A stretch of DNA of 64,000 bases, from contig OZ240684.1 of the NCBI GenBank assembly GCA_965199175.1, forward strand, positions 62,001 through 126,000. The letters are read 5' to 3'. Source of the stretch: G963923945 sp965199175 (GTDB lineage: Bacteria; Pseudomonadota; Alphaproteobacteria; G963923945). The position numbers were made by a program, and so were the translations under genes. The notes beneath the pieces were generated by a model that was not told the origin of the DNA, ran no database searches, and saw only the letters and a program-made list of their open reading frames with translations. The first letter of the stretch is position 1. Each line of letters begins with the position of its first letter. This document shows positions 1 through 7,778 of the stretch, piece by piece.

Positions 1-254
1 TGGCTCATCGCTGAGAGCATCAGGATCGGTGTATCGTCATTGATACGCAGAGTTTTGGCAAACGTAATTCCCGATTCCTGAGGCATCATGACATCAAGAA
101 TAATCGCATCAAAGCGCAATCCCTGTAGTGTGGCCCGGGCGGTTTCAGCACTCTCAGCCATCGTGACCCGGAAGCCCTGATCATGCAGATAATCACGTAA
201 CAAGGCCCTGAGCCGGGCATCATCATCAATGATCAGGAGATGCGGCGGTTCCAT
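1..254 (-). CDS. OmpR-type response regulator, N-terminal part only
   Basis: The first 84 codons of a two-component response regulator; the rest lies beyond the left edge. The start is MEPPHLLIIDDD, where the DDD triplet gives the acidic pocket of a receiver domain. The phospho-acceptor aspartate lies in IILDVMMP, about residues 53-60. A threonine/serine switch position follows in ILMLSAMS. The arrangement IDDDARLRALLRDYL resembles the PetR-like alphaproteobacterial OmpR regulators (family knowledge). The DNA-binding half is not visible, so the output class is inferred. The start ATG is the last of three ATGs created by a 13-bp tandem array (249-313); only this one reads into the receiver domain. 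Confidence 0.85.
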   Translation of the reverse strand, partial: MEPPHLLIIDDDARLRALLRDYLHDQGFRVTMAESAETARATLQGLRFDAIILDVMMPQESGITFAKTLRINDDTPILMLSAMS

Positions 255-313
255 GTTTCAATTCCATGTTTCAGTTCCATGTTTCAATTCCATTTTTTAA
301 TTCTATTTTTCAA
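249..313. repeat. 13-bp tandem array, five copies, over the response regulator start
   Basis: Five consecutive 13-bp units of the type ttccatgtttcaa; the last two units are diverged. On the minus strand each intact unit carries a GGAA purine stretch followed by an ATG. Because 13 is not a multiple of three, the three intact ATGs fall in three different frames, and only the one at 252-254 opens the response regulator gene. Confidence 0.9.
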
Positions 314-796
314 TACTCAGGCCAGGTCACTCATTTTATCAGGACCATTGAGAAAAGTCGGGCCTGAAAAGGGCTGATTGTTGATGGGAATAAAACAGCC
401 ATTGATTAGGGAGCATGTCCGGGGACCATTCTGGTGACGGTTCAGGGCAGGTGATTTTTGATTATCTTATGGGGGTATGTCATGGGTTATTCAGTCAGTG
501 ATATTGACTTAAAATATCGCCGAATGCTAGAAGCAACAAGATTGAGGCATTGGTCACATGCGTTCTTAATCAATGATTTTTGCCCAAACCTGTTCCTGAT
601 ATGATGGTTGTGCGCCACAGGCAATCGCCTGAACCTGGGAACAGGATGTTTTTTGTGACGGGGTGTTTTTTGTGACGGTGTTTTTTGTGACGGTGTTTTT
701 GTACAAAGTATTTTGCTGTGGCTGACTTCTGGAATTTTCTTTTTTGATTTCCGGTCTGGTTGATCATGATGTGGCTGGAAATGCCTGCCTGGTGAG
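255..796. other. Spacer between divergent response regulator and aminotransferase genes
   Basis: No credible gene is seen. The spacer holds the 13-bp array at its left end and a second array (644-704) at its right end. Both flanking genes point outward, so promoters for both should lie here, but I could not identify convincing -35/-10 pairs. Confidence 0.6.
644..704. repeat. Short tandem array with unit gtgttttttgtgacg
   Basis: About four copies of a 15- to 17-bp unit (645-660, 661-677, 678-692 and a truncated 693-704) differing by small indels. It lies 93 bp upstream of the aminotransferase start, in the expected promoter/leader zone. Confidence 0.85.
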
Positions 797-1729
797 ATGA
801 ACAGCATTCTGCCTTTTGATAATCGAGATGGTGATATCTGGCTTGATGGCTGTTTTGTGCCCTGGCCGGATGCTCAGCTGCATGTTCTCAGCCACGGCTT
901 GCATTATGCCAGCTGTGTTTTTGAGGGGGAACGGGTTTATGATGGTCGTATCTTTGCCCTGCATCAGCATAGCCAACGCTTGATTCACTCTGCCGGGCGG
1001 TTGGGTTTCAGCCTGCCTTATGATGTTGAGACGATTGATGCGGCATGCCGGGATGTGGTTGCGCGGCAGAATATTGTTGATGGTTATGTGCGGCCGGTCG
1101 CCTGGCGGGGGAGTGAAATGATGGCGATTTCGGCCCAGAATTCGAGCATTCATGTGGCGATTGCTGCCTGGCCATGGCCCTCTTATTTTGTCCCGGAAGC
1201 TCAGCTACAGGGCATTCGCCTGACCATATCGCAATGGGTTCGCCCAGCCCCTGATGCGGCCCCGACCGATAGCAAAGCGGCTGGTTTATATATGATTTGC
1301 ACATTGAGCAAACATGCCGCTGAGGCCCAGGGCTATGATGATGCCTTGATGCTTGATTACCGGGGGCAGGTTGCTGAGGCCACCGGGGCCAATTTTTTTA
1401 TGCTGCGTGATGGGGTTCTGGAAACGCCGCCTGCTGACTGTTTTCTGGATGGGATCACCCGGCAGACGGTGATTGCTCTGGCACGTGACATGGGAATTGA
1501 TGTGGTTGAAAAAGCCATTTTACCTGATGATCTGGCTTTTGCTCAGGAGGCTTTTCTGACCGGAACAGCAGTGGAGATCACGCCAATCCGCGAGATTGAT
1601 CAATACCGCCTGACGGTCGGGCCGGTTACCCGGCGTTTGATTGAGGCCTATAGTGCTTTGACCCGGTCCGGTCATTCCCGGGGCGACCAGGATCAGGAAT
1701 CTTCGCCAGCCCATAGTTCAGCGGCCTGA
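797..1729 (+). CDS. Class IV (branched-chain type) aminotransferase
   Basis: A 310-residue PLP-dependent fold-type IV aminotransferase, close in length to IlvE. The PLP lysine is Lys160 in TDSKAAGLY, followed by the family block EATGANFFMLRDG and later FLTGTAVEITPIREID, which match the cofactor-phosphate and substrate regions of IlvE (family knowledge). It probably transfers the amino group between glutamate and branched-chain or related 2-oxo acids in the cytoplasm. The KAAGLY in place of the usual KAGGNY, and the ESxxxIH-like N-terminus, put it in a divergent subgroup, so D-amino-acid or lyase activity cannot be excluded. The ATG at 797 is the only start in the open frame. A GGTGAG directly abuts it, unusually close for a ribosome site. 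The C-terminal 20 residues are Ser/Asp/Gln-rich. Confidence 0.85.
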   Translation: MNSILPFDNRDGDIWLDGCFVPWPDAQLHVLSHGLHYASCVFEGERVYDGRIFALHQHSQRLIHSAGRLGFSLPYDVETIDAACRDVVARQNIVDGYVRPVAWRGSEMMAISAQNSSIHVAIAAWPWPSYFVPEAQLQGIRLTISQWVRPAPDAAPTDSKAAGLYMICTLSKHAAEAQGYDDALMLDYRGQVAEATGANFFMLRDGVLETPPADCFLDGITRQTVIALARDMGIDVVEKAILPDDLAFAQEAFLTGTAVEITPIREIDQYRLTVGPVTRRLIEAYSALTRSGHSRGDQDQESSPAHSSAA

Positions 1730-1909
1730 TACCGGCTTTGCTCATTGTGACCGTTTCATGCGCCGGTTTCCGTATCGGTTTTTCGGGACCGGTTTTTTTC
1801 AGGGCTGAATGTGAGGATGTTCAGGAATATGAGGATGTTCAAAGGTGGAGGGCATGGCTCTTTAAGAGGGTTATTTTATTTTTAGGTTTTTTACGTTTTT
1901 TACGTTTTT

Positions 1910-2383
1910 TTATGTCTTTTGTGTCTGCCGGTGTGGTTCTTCCCAATATTGGGCGGCATCTTCATCCTCCTGGCGTGCCTCGACCCAACGGCAGCCCTCA
2001 GGGGTATCTTCCTGTTTCCAGAAGGGTGCTTTGGTTTTGAGCCAATCAATCAGGAAATGACAGGCATTCAGGGCCGCCTTACGATGGGCAGAAGCGGTCA
2101 CCACCAAAACGATGGGATCGTCCGGGTGTAACCTACCGTACCGATGAATGATCAGGCTGGCTTGCAGGGGCCAGCGTTTATGGGCCTCTGATTCAATTTC
2201 CCCACACAGGCGTTCGGTCATTCCGGGGTAATGCTCCAATGTGAGGGCGGAGATGGATTCCTGATCATTCATATCGCGGACAAAACCGGTAAAAGAGGCC
2301 AGAGCACCCAGACCCGGCACCGCTTCCCGAAAGCGATTGATCTCATCGCCCGGATTGAAAGAATGGCGTTGAATGCGGATCAT
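1910..2383 (-). CDS. moaE: Molybdopterin synthase catalytic subunit MoaE
   Basis: A 157-residue large subunit of molybdopterin synthase, which uses MoaD thiocarboxylate to put two sulfurs into precursor Z. The C-terminal block DWLKTKAPFWKQED with Lys116 and Lys123 followed by TPEGCRWVEA matches the catalytic lysines of E. coli MoaE (family knowledge). The early block GALASFTGFVRD is also typical. A strong GGAGG lies 7 nt before the ATG at 2383. It is the last gene of the moeA-moaD-moaE run, starting 22 nt after moaD. The C-terminus EEPHRQTQKT is an untypical polar tail. Confidence 0.95.
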   Translation of the reverse strand: MIRIQRHSFNPGDEINRFREAVPGLGALASFTGFVRDMNDQESISALTLEHYPGMTERLCGEIESEAHKRWPLQASLIIHRYGRLHPDDPIVLVVTASAHRKAALNACHFLIDWLKTKAPFWKQEDTPEGCRWVEARQEDEDAAQYWEEPHRQTQKT

Positions 2384-2405
2384 GAGAGTCCTCCATCCAT
2401 CCGGG

Positions 2406-2660
2406 TTATCCGCCTGTTACCGGCGGGAATAAGGCGATTTCATCCCCTTCCTGAACGGGGTGGTCGAATTCGGCATAGGCCTGATTGACCGCAGCTTTGA
2501 TCGCTTCTGGTTTAGACAATGCCTCGGCATGGCCAGGACTCTGGGTGGCCAGCCATGTGATCATATCACGGAGCGTGGCAATATCTTCAGGCAGGTGAAC
2601 CGATTCTTCAGCCATGCCAATTTTGACTCGTAACCATGAAAAATAAAGAATTTTCACCAT
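2406..2660 (-). CDS. moaD: Molybdopterin synthase sulfur carrier MoaD
   Basis: An 84-residue ubiquitin-fold sulfur carrier. It ends in ALFPPVTGG, the C-terminal Gly-Gly that is adenylated and thiocarboxylated before donating sulfur through MoaE. The N-terminus MVKILYFSWLRVKIG is typical of the family. It overlaps the end of moeA by 7 nt and precedes moaE, so the three are probably co-transcribed and translationally coupled. Confidence 0.95.
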   Translation of the reverse strand: MVKILYFSWLRVKIGMAEESVHLPEDIATLRDMITWLATQSPGHAEALSKPEAIKAAVNQAYAEFDHPVQEGDEIALFPPVTGG

Positions 2661-3937
2661 AAAAGCTCGCTGAAAGGGATGAAGTTGACAGAGTCGCCGA
2701 TGGTTATTCTGGTGCTTGCTTCGTCAAGTTCAATCAACCCATCGCTGTTGACGATTGAGGAGAGAATACCGGCCCCGTCACGCTCAAATTTGAAAACCCG
2801 GGTGGTTTTTTCAGGGTCGGTTTCCAAACCTCCCCGAAGCCATTCTCGCCGTCCTTTTTTCTTATGATAGTCAAAACCGGCCTCAACCGGAAAGCTGTTG
2901 ACTGGGTGCGGTCTGGCTCCGGAAAGAATATGGATTGCTGGTCGCGCAAAAATCATCAATGTGACCGCTGCTGCAACAGGGTTTCCGGGCAGACCAATGA
3001 ACGGAACCCGGCCCACCTGCCCCATGGCCAGAGGTCGCCCGGGCCTGACTGCCAATCGCCAGAAATACAAATTTCCAAGACTGCTGACCACATGGCGCAC
3101 ATGATCTTCTTCACCGGCTGAGACTCCTCCCGAACTAACGATAAGGTCATGATCCCGGCTTGCTGATTCCAGGCAATTTTTGATGGCTGCCGGATCATCA
3201 CTGATGATTCCCAGATCATGAACCTGACAGCCCAGGGCTTGCAAGAGACCGGTTATGGTTGCTGTATTGGCGTCATAGACTTGTCCTGGTTGCGGAGATT
3301 GAGGAGGCCGGCATATTTCATCACCCGTAGAGAATACAGCAACCCGTAATGTTTTATGTACGGTTATTCTGCTCATTCCAACCGAGGCAGCAAGACCAAG
3401 ATCAGCCGGACGCATGCGTTTTGCCTGGGGCAGGATCACGGTTCCTTCCCGGATATCTTCGCCGGCTAAGCGGCGATTGGCTCCCTGGCTGAGACCAGGG
3501 GGAATACACACCGTCTTTCCGCCATCACGGTTGGTGGTGAGGGTACAATCCTCTTCCATCACCACAGTATCGGGTCCCGATCCATCACTATCTTTGGGCA
3601 TGGGCGCGCCGGTAAAGATGCGGATGGCGGCACCAGGGCATGGTGGGGTAGTCAGCGGATGACCAGCAGCAACTCGTCCCGTGATGGGTAAAACGGTTTC
3701 TCCGGTTCCAAGGTCAGAAAAATAAACAGCAAACCCATCAACAGCAGCATTGTCATGGGGGGGGACGTGACAAGTCGCCCGCACATCCTGAGCTAAAACG
3801 CGTCCTAAACCCAGCTTGAGCGGAATATCTTCGGTTCCGGTTACCGGATGGAGCCGTGATTCAATCAGGGACAAAGCCTGTGCCGATTGCATCAAATCAC
3901 CACCAAAAGCAAAACAATCATCACGCAGCTGAGTCAT
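2654..3937 (-). CDS. moeA: Molybdopterin molybdenumtransferase MoeA
   Basis: A 427-residue MoeA, which inserts molybdate into adenylated molybdopterin. Visible family blocks are PPHDNAAVDGFAV (about residues 58-70), the GAPMPKDSD region, FSTGDEICRPPQ, then the MoCF-like SSGGVSAGEEDHV and FIGLPGNPVA, which form the substrate-binding and active-site loop (family knowledge). AGGA lies just before the ATG at 3937. The gene follows mobB by 17 nt and overlaps moaD at its 3' end. Length is normal. Confidence 0.95.
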   Translation of the reverse strand: MTQLRDDCFAFGGDLMQSAQALSLIESRLHPVTGTEDIPLKLGLGRVLAQDVRATCHVPPHDNAAVDGFAVYFSDLGTGETVLPITGRVAAGHPLTTPPCPGAAIRIFTGAPMPKDSDGSGPDTVVMEEDCTLTTNRDGGKTVCIPPGLSQGANRRLAGEDIREGTVILPQAKRMRPADLGLAASVGMSRITVHKTLRVAVFSTGDEICRPPQSPQPGQVYDANTATITGLLQALGCQVHDLGIISDDPAAIKNCLESASRDHDLIVSSGGVSAGEEDHVRHVVSSLGNLYFWRLAVRPGRPLAMGQVGRVPFIGLPGNPVAAAVTLMIFARPAIHILSGARPHPVNSFPVEAGFDYHKKKGRREWLRGGLETDPEKTTRVFKFERDGAGILSSIVNSDGLIELDEASTRITIGDSVNFIPFSELLW

Positions 3938-3954
3938 GGTGTCCTGGTTTTCAC

Positions 3955-4485
3955 CTATGTTTTAGACCCGGCGTGTTCCCGGGTCCCAAGGTCGCAATAG
4001 GAGACAATGAAATCAGCAATGTCTATGATTGCATCTAAAGAAAACTGCGGAATCTGAAGATCAGCAACTTGAGTATCACTGGCCAGAGCAACGATATTGG
4101 GGTCATGGCGGCAGAGTAAGGGACTCCCGGTTTCATGACGATAAACCTCCATCTTGACATGGGGCAGAGTCTTAAAACCTTCAACCAAAATCAGATCCAC
4201 CGGGGCCATCCGGGAGACCAGATCATCCAGGCTGTCTTCTGGTTCACCACGGTTTTCATGGATCAAAGCCCAACGTTGCGGGCATCCAACCAATACTTCA
4301 GTCGCACCGTAATAACGATGGGTATGGCTATCTTTACCGGGTTGATCAATCTCAAAATCATGGTGGCTGTGCTTGATGGTCGAGATACGCAGATTGCGAA
4401 CCACCAATTCAGGGATCAGGCGGGAAAGAAGTGTGGTTTTCCCGCTCCCGCTCCAGCCGGCGATTCCAAACCGCTTTACAGGCAT
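3955..4485 (-). CDS. mobB: Molybdopterin-guanine dinucleotide biosynthesis protein MobB
   Basis: A P-loop GTPase-like adaptor of MobA in molybdenum cofactor guanylylation. The Walker A is GWSGSGKTT at residues 10-18, with the family blocks STIKHSHHDFEIDQPGKD and LILVEGFK. I start at the ATG at 4485 (176 residues), which puts the P-loop where MobB usually has it. An in-frame GTG at 4515 would add ten residues with no better ribosome site. MobB in the same run as moeA/moaD/moaE suggests a bis-MGD type cofactor, although mobA itself is not in the window. Confidence 0.9.
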   Translation of the reverse strand: MPVKRFGIAGWSGSGKTTLLSRLIPELVVRNLRISTIKHSHHDFEIDQPGKDSHTHRYYGATEVLVGCPQRWALIHENRGEPEDSLDDLVSRMAPVDLILVEGFKTLPHVKMEVYRHETGSPLLCRHDPNIVALASDTQVADLQIPQFSLDAIIDIADFIVSYCDLGTREHAGSKT

Positions 4486-4534
4486 TTTTTTATCCGGGAC
4501 CGGAGGGAAAGACACTGTTTCAATGGCGGGATCC

Positions 4535-5098
4535 TCAATCCTCTTCCTTCATATGATGCAGGCCGGCGCACAGATAATCGTATCCGGTTGCCAGAGTGAG
4601 AAAAGCAGCAATCCAAAGGCCGCTTAAGCCGATATCAACGGCCGGAATAGCCTCAGGGCTGGCATCGCCGACAATGAGGAATCCTAAAGAGAACATCTGA
4701 ATAACGGTTTTCCATTTGGCCAGCATGGAAACCGGAACCTTGACTTTCAGGTCGGCTAAGAATTCCCGCAACCCCGATACCGTGATTTCCCGCATGACGA
4801 TGATTAAAGCCGGGATAATATGCATATCAGTGATCCGCTCGGTCGCAACCAGCATGACCACAACCGCACCGACCAATAATTTGTCAGCAATCGGATCCAA
4901 AAAGCTGCCGATGCGGCTATATTGCCCGGTTATCCGGGCAATATAGCCATCAAAATAATCAGTAATCGCAGCGGCTGCAAACAGGGCCATTGCTCCCCAG
5001 CGCGCTGCTTCCCCGGGATAAAACAGTAAGGCAATCACCACCGGAATGGCGGCAATACGCGATAAGGTCAAAATATTGGGCAGGTTCGTGGTCATCAT
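4535..5098 (-). CDS. pgsA: CDP-diacylglycerol--glycerol-3-phosphate 3-phosphatidyltransferase PgsA
   Basis: A 187-residue integral membrane CDP-alcohol phosphatidyltransferase making phosphatidylglycerol-phosphate, the first committed step to phosphatidylglycerol. The diagnostic D-G-x2-A-R-x8-G-x3-D-x3-D signature is complete, running from DGYIAR through GSFLDPIAD (about residues 49-71). Several hydrophobic helices surround it. The N-terminus NLPNILTLSRI is the usual first-helix motif. Two adjacent ATGs (5098 and 5095) are possible and neither has a clear ribosome site. It lies between uvrC and mobB on the same strand, a common alphaproteobacterial order. Confidence 0.95.
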   Translation of the reverse strand: MMTTNLPNILTLSRIAAIPVVIALLFYPGEAARWGAMALFAAAAITDYFDGYIARITGQYSRIGSFLDPIADKLLVGAVVVMLVATERITDMHIIPALIIVMREITVSGLREFLADLKVKVPVSMLAKWKTVIQMFSLGFLIVGDASPEAIPAVDIGLSGLWIAAFLTLATGYDYLCAGLHHMKEED

Positions 5099-5206
5099 AT
5101 TTTACGGGCATTTGATGGTATCGGAATCATATGAGATCTGAAAAGGCCAAAAGAGCATCAATGTTAATGAGAATTCGGTTTTTTTAGAAGCCCTGATACA
5201 TCCGGA

Positions 5207-7114
5207 TTATTTTGGTGACTGTTTTTTCCCGGCCTCTGGTTTGTTGGGTTGTGGGGAGTCATCTGTTGGTGGGTCGGTTTCATGAAAATGATCATAGATG
5301 ATTCGGGCCAGAGTATCGTTAATCCCGGGAATTTTTTTGAGTTCCGCAATCGGAGTCTGGCTGATTTTTTGTGCGGACCCTAAATGCAGAATCAAGCTAC
5401 GTTTGCGTCCTGGCCCGACACCTGGAATATCTTCCAGAAGAGAGCGCCGGATTGCCCCGGCCCGCCGGTTGCGGTGGCCGGTAATCGCAAAACGATGGAC
5501 TTCATCACGCAGGCGTTGAGTATAATGAAGCACAGGATCACGGGCATCAAGGGTTAAGGGCGGGCTACCGGGTCTGTAAAAGCGTTCTTTTCCTGCCCGG
5601 CGTTGCGGACCTTTGGCGATGGCGATGACCGGTATTTTTTCTAAACCCAGATCGGCCAGAGTTGCCTGTGCGGTCGAGAGCTGTCCTGATCCCCCATCAA
5701 TGAGCAGCAAATCAGGCCAGATTGCCTCACCGGATTCCTGATCTTCCCTGAGCAGCCGCCGGAAACGGCGGGTCAGGACTTCACGCAGCAAGGCATGGTC
5801 ATCCCCGGGCTTATGGAGGCTATCGCGGGCATTGAATTTCCGGTAAGCGGTTCGCTCAAATCCTTCCGGTCCGGCAACTACCATTGCTCCTAAAGCGTGG
5901 CGTCCCTGAATATGGCTGTTATCGTAAACCTCAATCCGCTGAGGCGGAGATTCAAGACCAAAGCGGGCGGCAACCTGTTCCAGTAACCGGGTGCCGGCCT
6001 GATTGTCTGAGAGCTTACGGATCAGGGCTTCACGGGCATTATCAACCGCGTTTTGAGCCGCTTCTTTTTTGCCTCCCCTTTGTGGAATCACAATCTGAAC
6101 CCGATGCCCGGAACGGGTTGTCAATGCCTCAGAAATGAGGGGTGCTTCCTTGACTTTATGGCTGAGAATGAGCGTTTTGGGAGCTGGTCGGGCAGCATAA
6201 AATTGGCCAATAAAAGCCGACAAAACCGCTTCAGCCGTAGCCGTTCCTTCATGGCGGGGGAAATAGGCCCGGTTGCCATAGTTGCGGCCGGCACGGTAGA
6301 AAAAAATCTGAACACAGCTGTGGCCTTTTTCCTGATAGAGGCCAATCACATCGCCATCACCCATGACCGGGTTGTTGGCCTCTTGCCGGACTTGTAACCG
6401 CCGTAAGGCCCGGATGCGATCACGATAAATCACCGCCCGTTCGTATTCTTGTCTGGTGCTGGCCTCCTGCATACGCTGGGTCAGGGAATCGAGGACTTTA
6501 TGGTCGCGTCCTTCCAGAAAAGCACATGTCTCAGTGACCAGGCGGCTGTAATCGGCGGCACTGATACGCCCGACGCAAGGCGCGCAGCAACGTTTGATCT
6601 GATAGAGCAGGCACGGACGGGTTCTGTTCGCAAAGACCGTATCAGAACAACTCCTGATCAGAAAAGCCCGCTCAATGGTTGCCAGAGTTTCATTGACCGC
6701 ATTGATGGCGGCAAAAGGTCCGTAATAATCGCCGGGTTGATTACGGGGGCCACGATGCTTGCGAATTTGTGGCCACGGATGATTGGTCCGCAACAGAATA
6801 TAGGGGAATGATTTATCATCACGCAGAAGAATATTGTAATGCGGCTGTAAACGTTTGATCAGATTGCTTTCCAGTAACAAGGCTTCGGCTTCGGTGCTGG
6901 TGGTGGTGATCTCCACTTGTGCGGTCTGAGAGATCATCCGCTGAATACGTTTTACGTGACCATGAAGCCGGGTATATGCGGTCAGACGTTTGCGGAGGTT
7001 TTTTGCCTTACCCACATAAATGACCGTACCCTGGATATTGAGCATCCGGTAAACGCCCGGCTGATCGGGCATGGTTTCCAGATGCTGGCGGATCTTTTCA
7101 TGTCCCTGGGCCAT
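5207..7114 (-). CDS. uvrC: Excinuclease ABC subunit C
   Basis: A 635-residue UvrC, the dual-incision nuclease of nucleotide excision repair. It has, in order: an N-terminal GIY-YIG nuclease (PGVYRM, then VIYVGKAKNLRKRL), a Cys cluster near 155-180 (CLLYQIKRCCAPC), a UVR motif (RQEYERAVIYRDRIRAL) that binds UvrB, an RNase H-like 5'-nuclease half (EVYDNSHIQG, LLLIDGGSGQL), and tandem helix-hairpin-helices (LEDIPGVGPGRK and ELKKIPGIN). The last 25 residues are a Pro/Gln/Lys-rich tail. No strong ribosome site precedes the ATG. uvrB lies 5.2 kb away on the same strand, separated by the SDR gene and the AAA/protease block. Confidence 0.97.
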   Translation of the reverse strand: MAQGHEKIRQHLETMPDQPGVYRMLNIQGTVIYVGKAKNLRKRLTAYTRLHGHVKRIQRMISQTAQVEITTTSTEAEALLLESNLIKRLQPHYNILLRDDKSFPYILLRTNHPWPQIRKHRGPRNQPGDYYGPFAAINAVNETLATIERAFLIRSCSDTVFANRTRPCLLYQIKRCCAPCVGRISAADYSRLVTETCAFLEGRDHKVLDSLTQRMQEASTRQEYERAVIYRDRIRALRRLQVRQEANNPVMGDGDVIGLYQEKGHSCVQIFFYRAGRNYGNRAYFPRHEGTATAEAVLSAFIGQFYAARPAPKTLILSHKVKEAPLISEALTTRSGHRVQIVIPQRGGKKEAAQNAVDNAREALIRKLSDNQAGTRLLEQVAARFGLESPPQRIEVYDNSHIQGRHALGAMVVAGPEGFERTAYRKFNARDSLHKPGDDHALLREVLTRRFRRLLREDQESGEAIWPDLLLIDGGSGQLSTAQATLADLGLEKIPVIAIAKGPQRRAGKERFYRPGSPPLTLDARDPVLHYTQRLRDEVHRFAITGHRNRRAGAIRRSLLEDIPGVGPGRKRSLILHLGSAQKISQTPIAELKKIPGINDTLARIIYDHFHETDPPTDDSPQPNKPEAGKKQSPK

Positions 7115-7680
7115 TGGATTATCCGGACCGGGGTTTGTTTAAGCCGGCCCTGTCATTCAGACAGCCAGGGTGACGCATGATCCGGCCATGATCTGGCTGA
7201 TGATTGGCACCGATTCCAGCATGGTCATGCCAACCGGGCTGAAGGGGCCGAAGGGAGTGAAGATATCGGTGATGGTATCCCATTTTGGCACCATGATCTT
7301 TTATCATTGGCCATCATCTCTGGTTTTATTGCGCCGGATTGAGATAATCCACGAAATATGGGGATAAGTTTGTTGGTATCTTTTGGTCTTTGTCTCCGGA
7401 CAAGCGATTTCCCCGCAAGATAGCAGGGTTGCTCAAAAAACAGGCACAATCTCTAACCATATGTTTTTTATACATTATTTTTCTTTTAATAGAAAGAAAA
7501 ATGTTTTACGCCAAATTTTTGCCATCATTCCTTTCTCATTCAGGGCTTTATTTGAGACTGTGTACAACTCGTGAGGTCCAGACTCAGAAGAGAGATAGAA
7601 AAGGGAAAGACTTCGGAGGCCGGATCATTCATGATAAACCAATGGGTGATCTTTGATCTTCTAAAGAAGACCAAGTATTG
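7115..7680. other. Spacer upstream of uvrC
   Basis: About 570 bp with no gene I can recognise. A 45-codon minus-strand frame (7157-7294, beginning MVPKWDTITDIF) is open but has no ribosome site and no family I know. The right half (7440-7560) is AT-rich. If the neighbouring block is an insertion, this is the original region between the SDR gene and uvrC. Confidence 0.5.
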
Positions 7681-7700
7681 AGAGTGTTTTTCTTCAGTCT
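7681..7700. repeat. Left copy of a perfect 20-bp direct repeat (putative attachment site)
   Basis: Reads agagtgtttttcttcagtct, identical over 20 bp to 11299-11318. Flanking bases differ on both sides, so the identity is confined to these 20 bp. It lies just beyond the 3' end of the protease pseudogene. Confidence 0.85.
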
Positions 7701-7778
7701 CTGATTGATCTGGCTTTACCATTTCAATTCGCAGCCATAGCAGTAAATTTTATTTCGGTTTGTTTGAATGACAGTCTG

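Noticed and set aside
764..1304. Minus-strand frames antisense to the aminotransferase
   Set aside because: They follow the codon structure of the aminotransferase on the other strand and show no protein-like motif.
4486..4515. GTG start for MobB
   Set aside because: The ATG at 4485 places the P-loop at the usual distance from the N-terminus; the GTG has no ribosome site.
7157..7294. 45-codon minus-strand frame MVPKWDTITDIF as a small gene
   Set aside because: No ribosome site, no family recognised; kept only as a note in the spacer entry.
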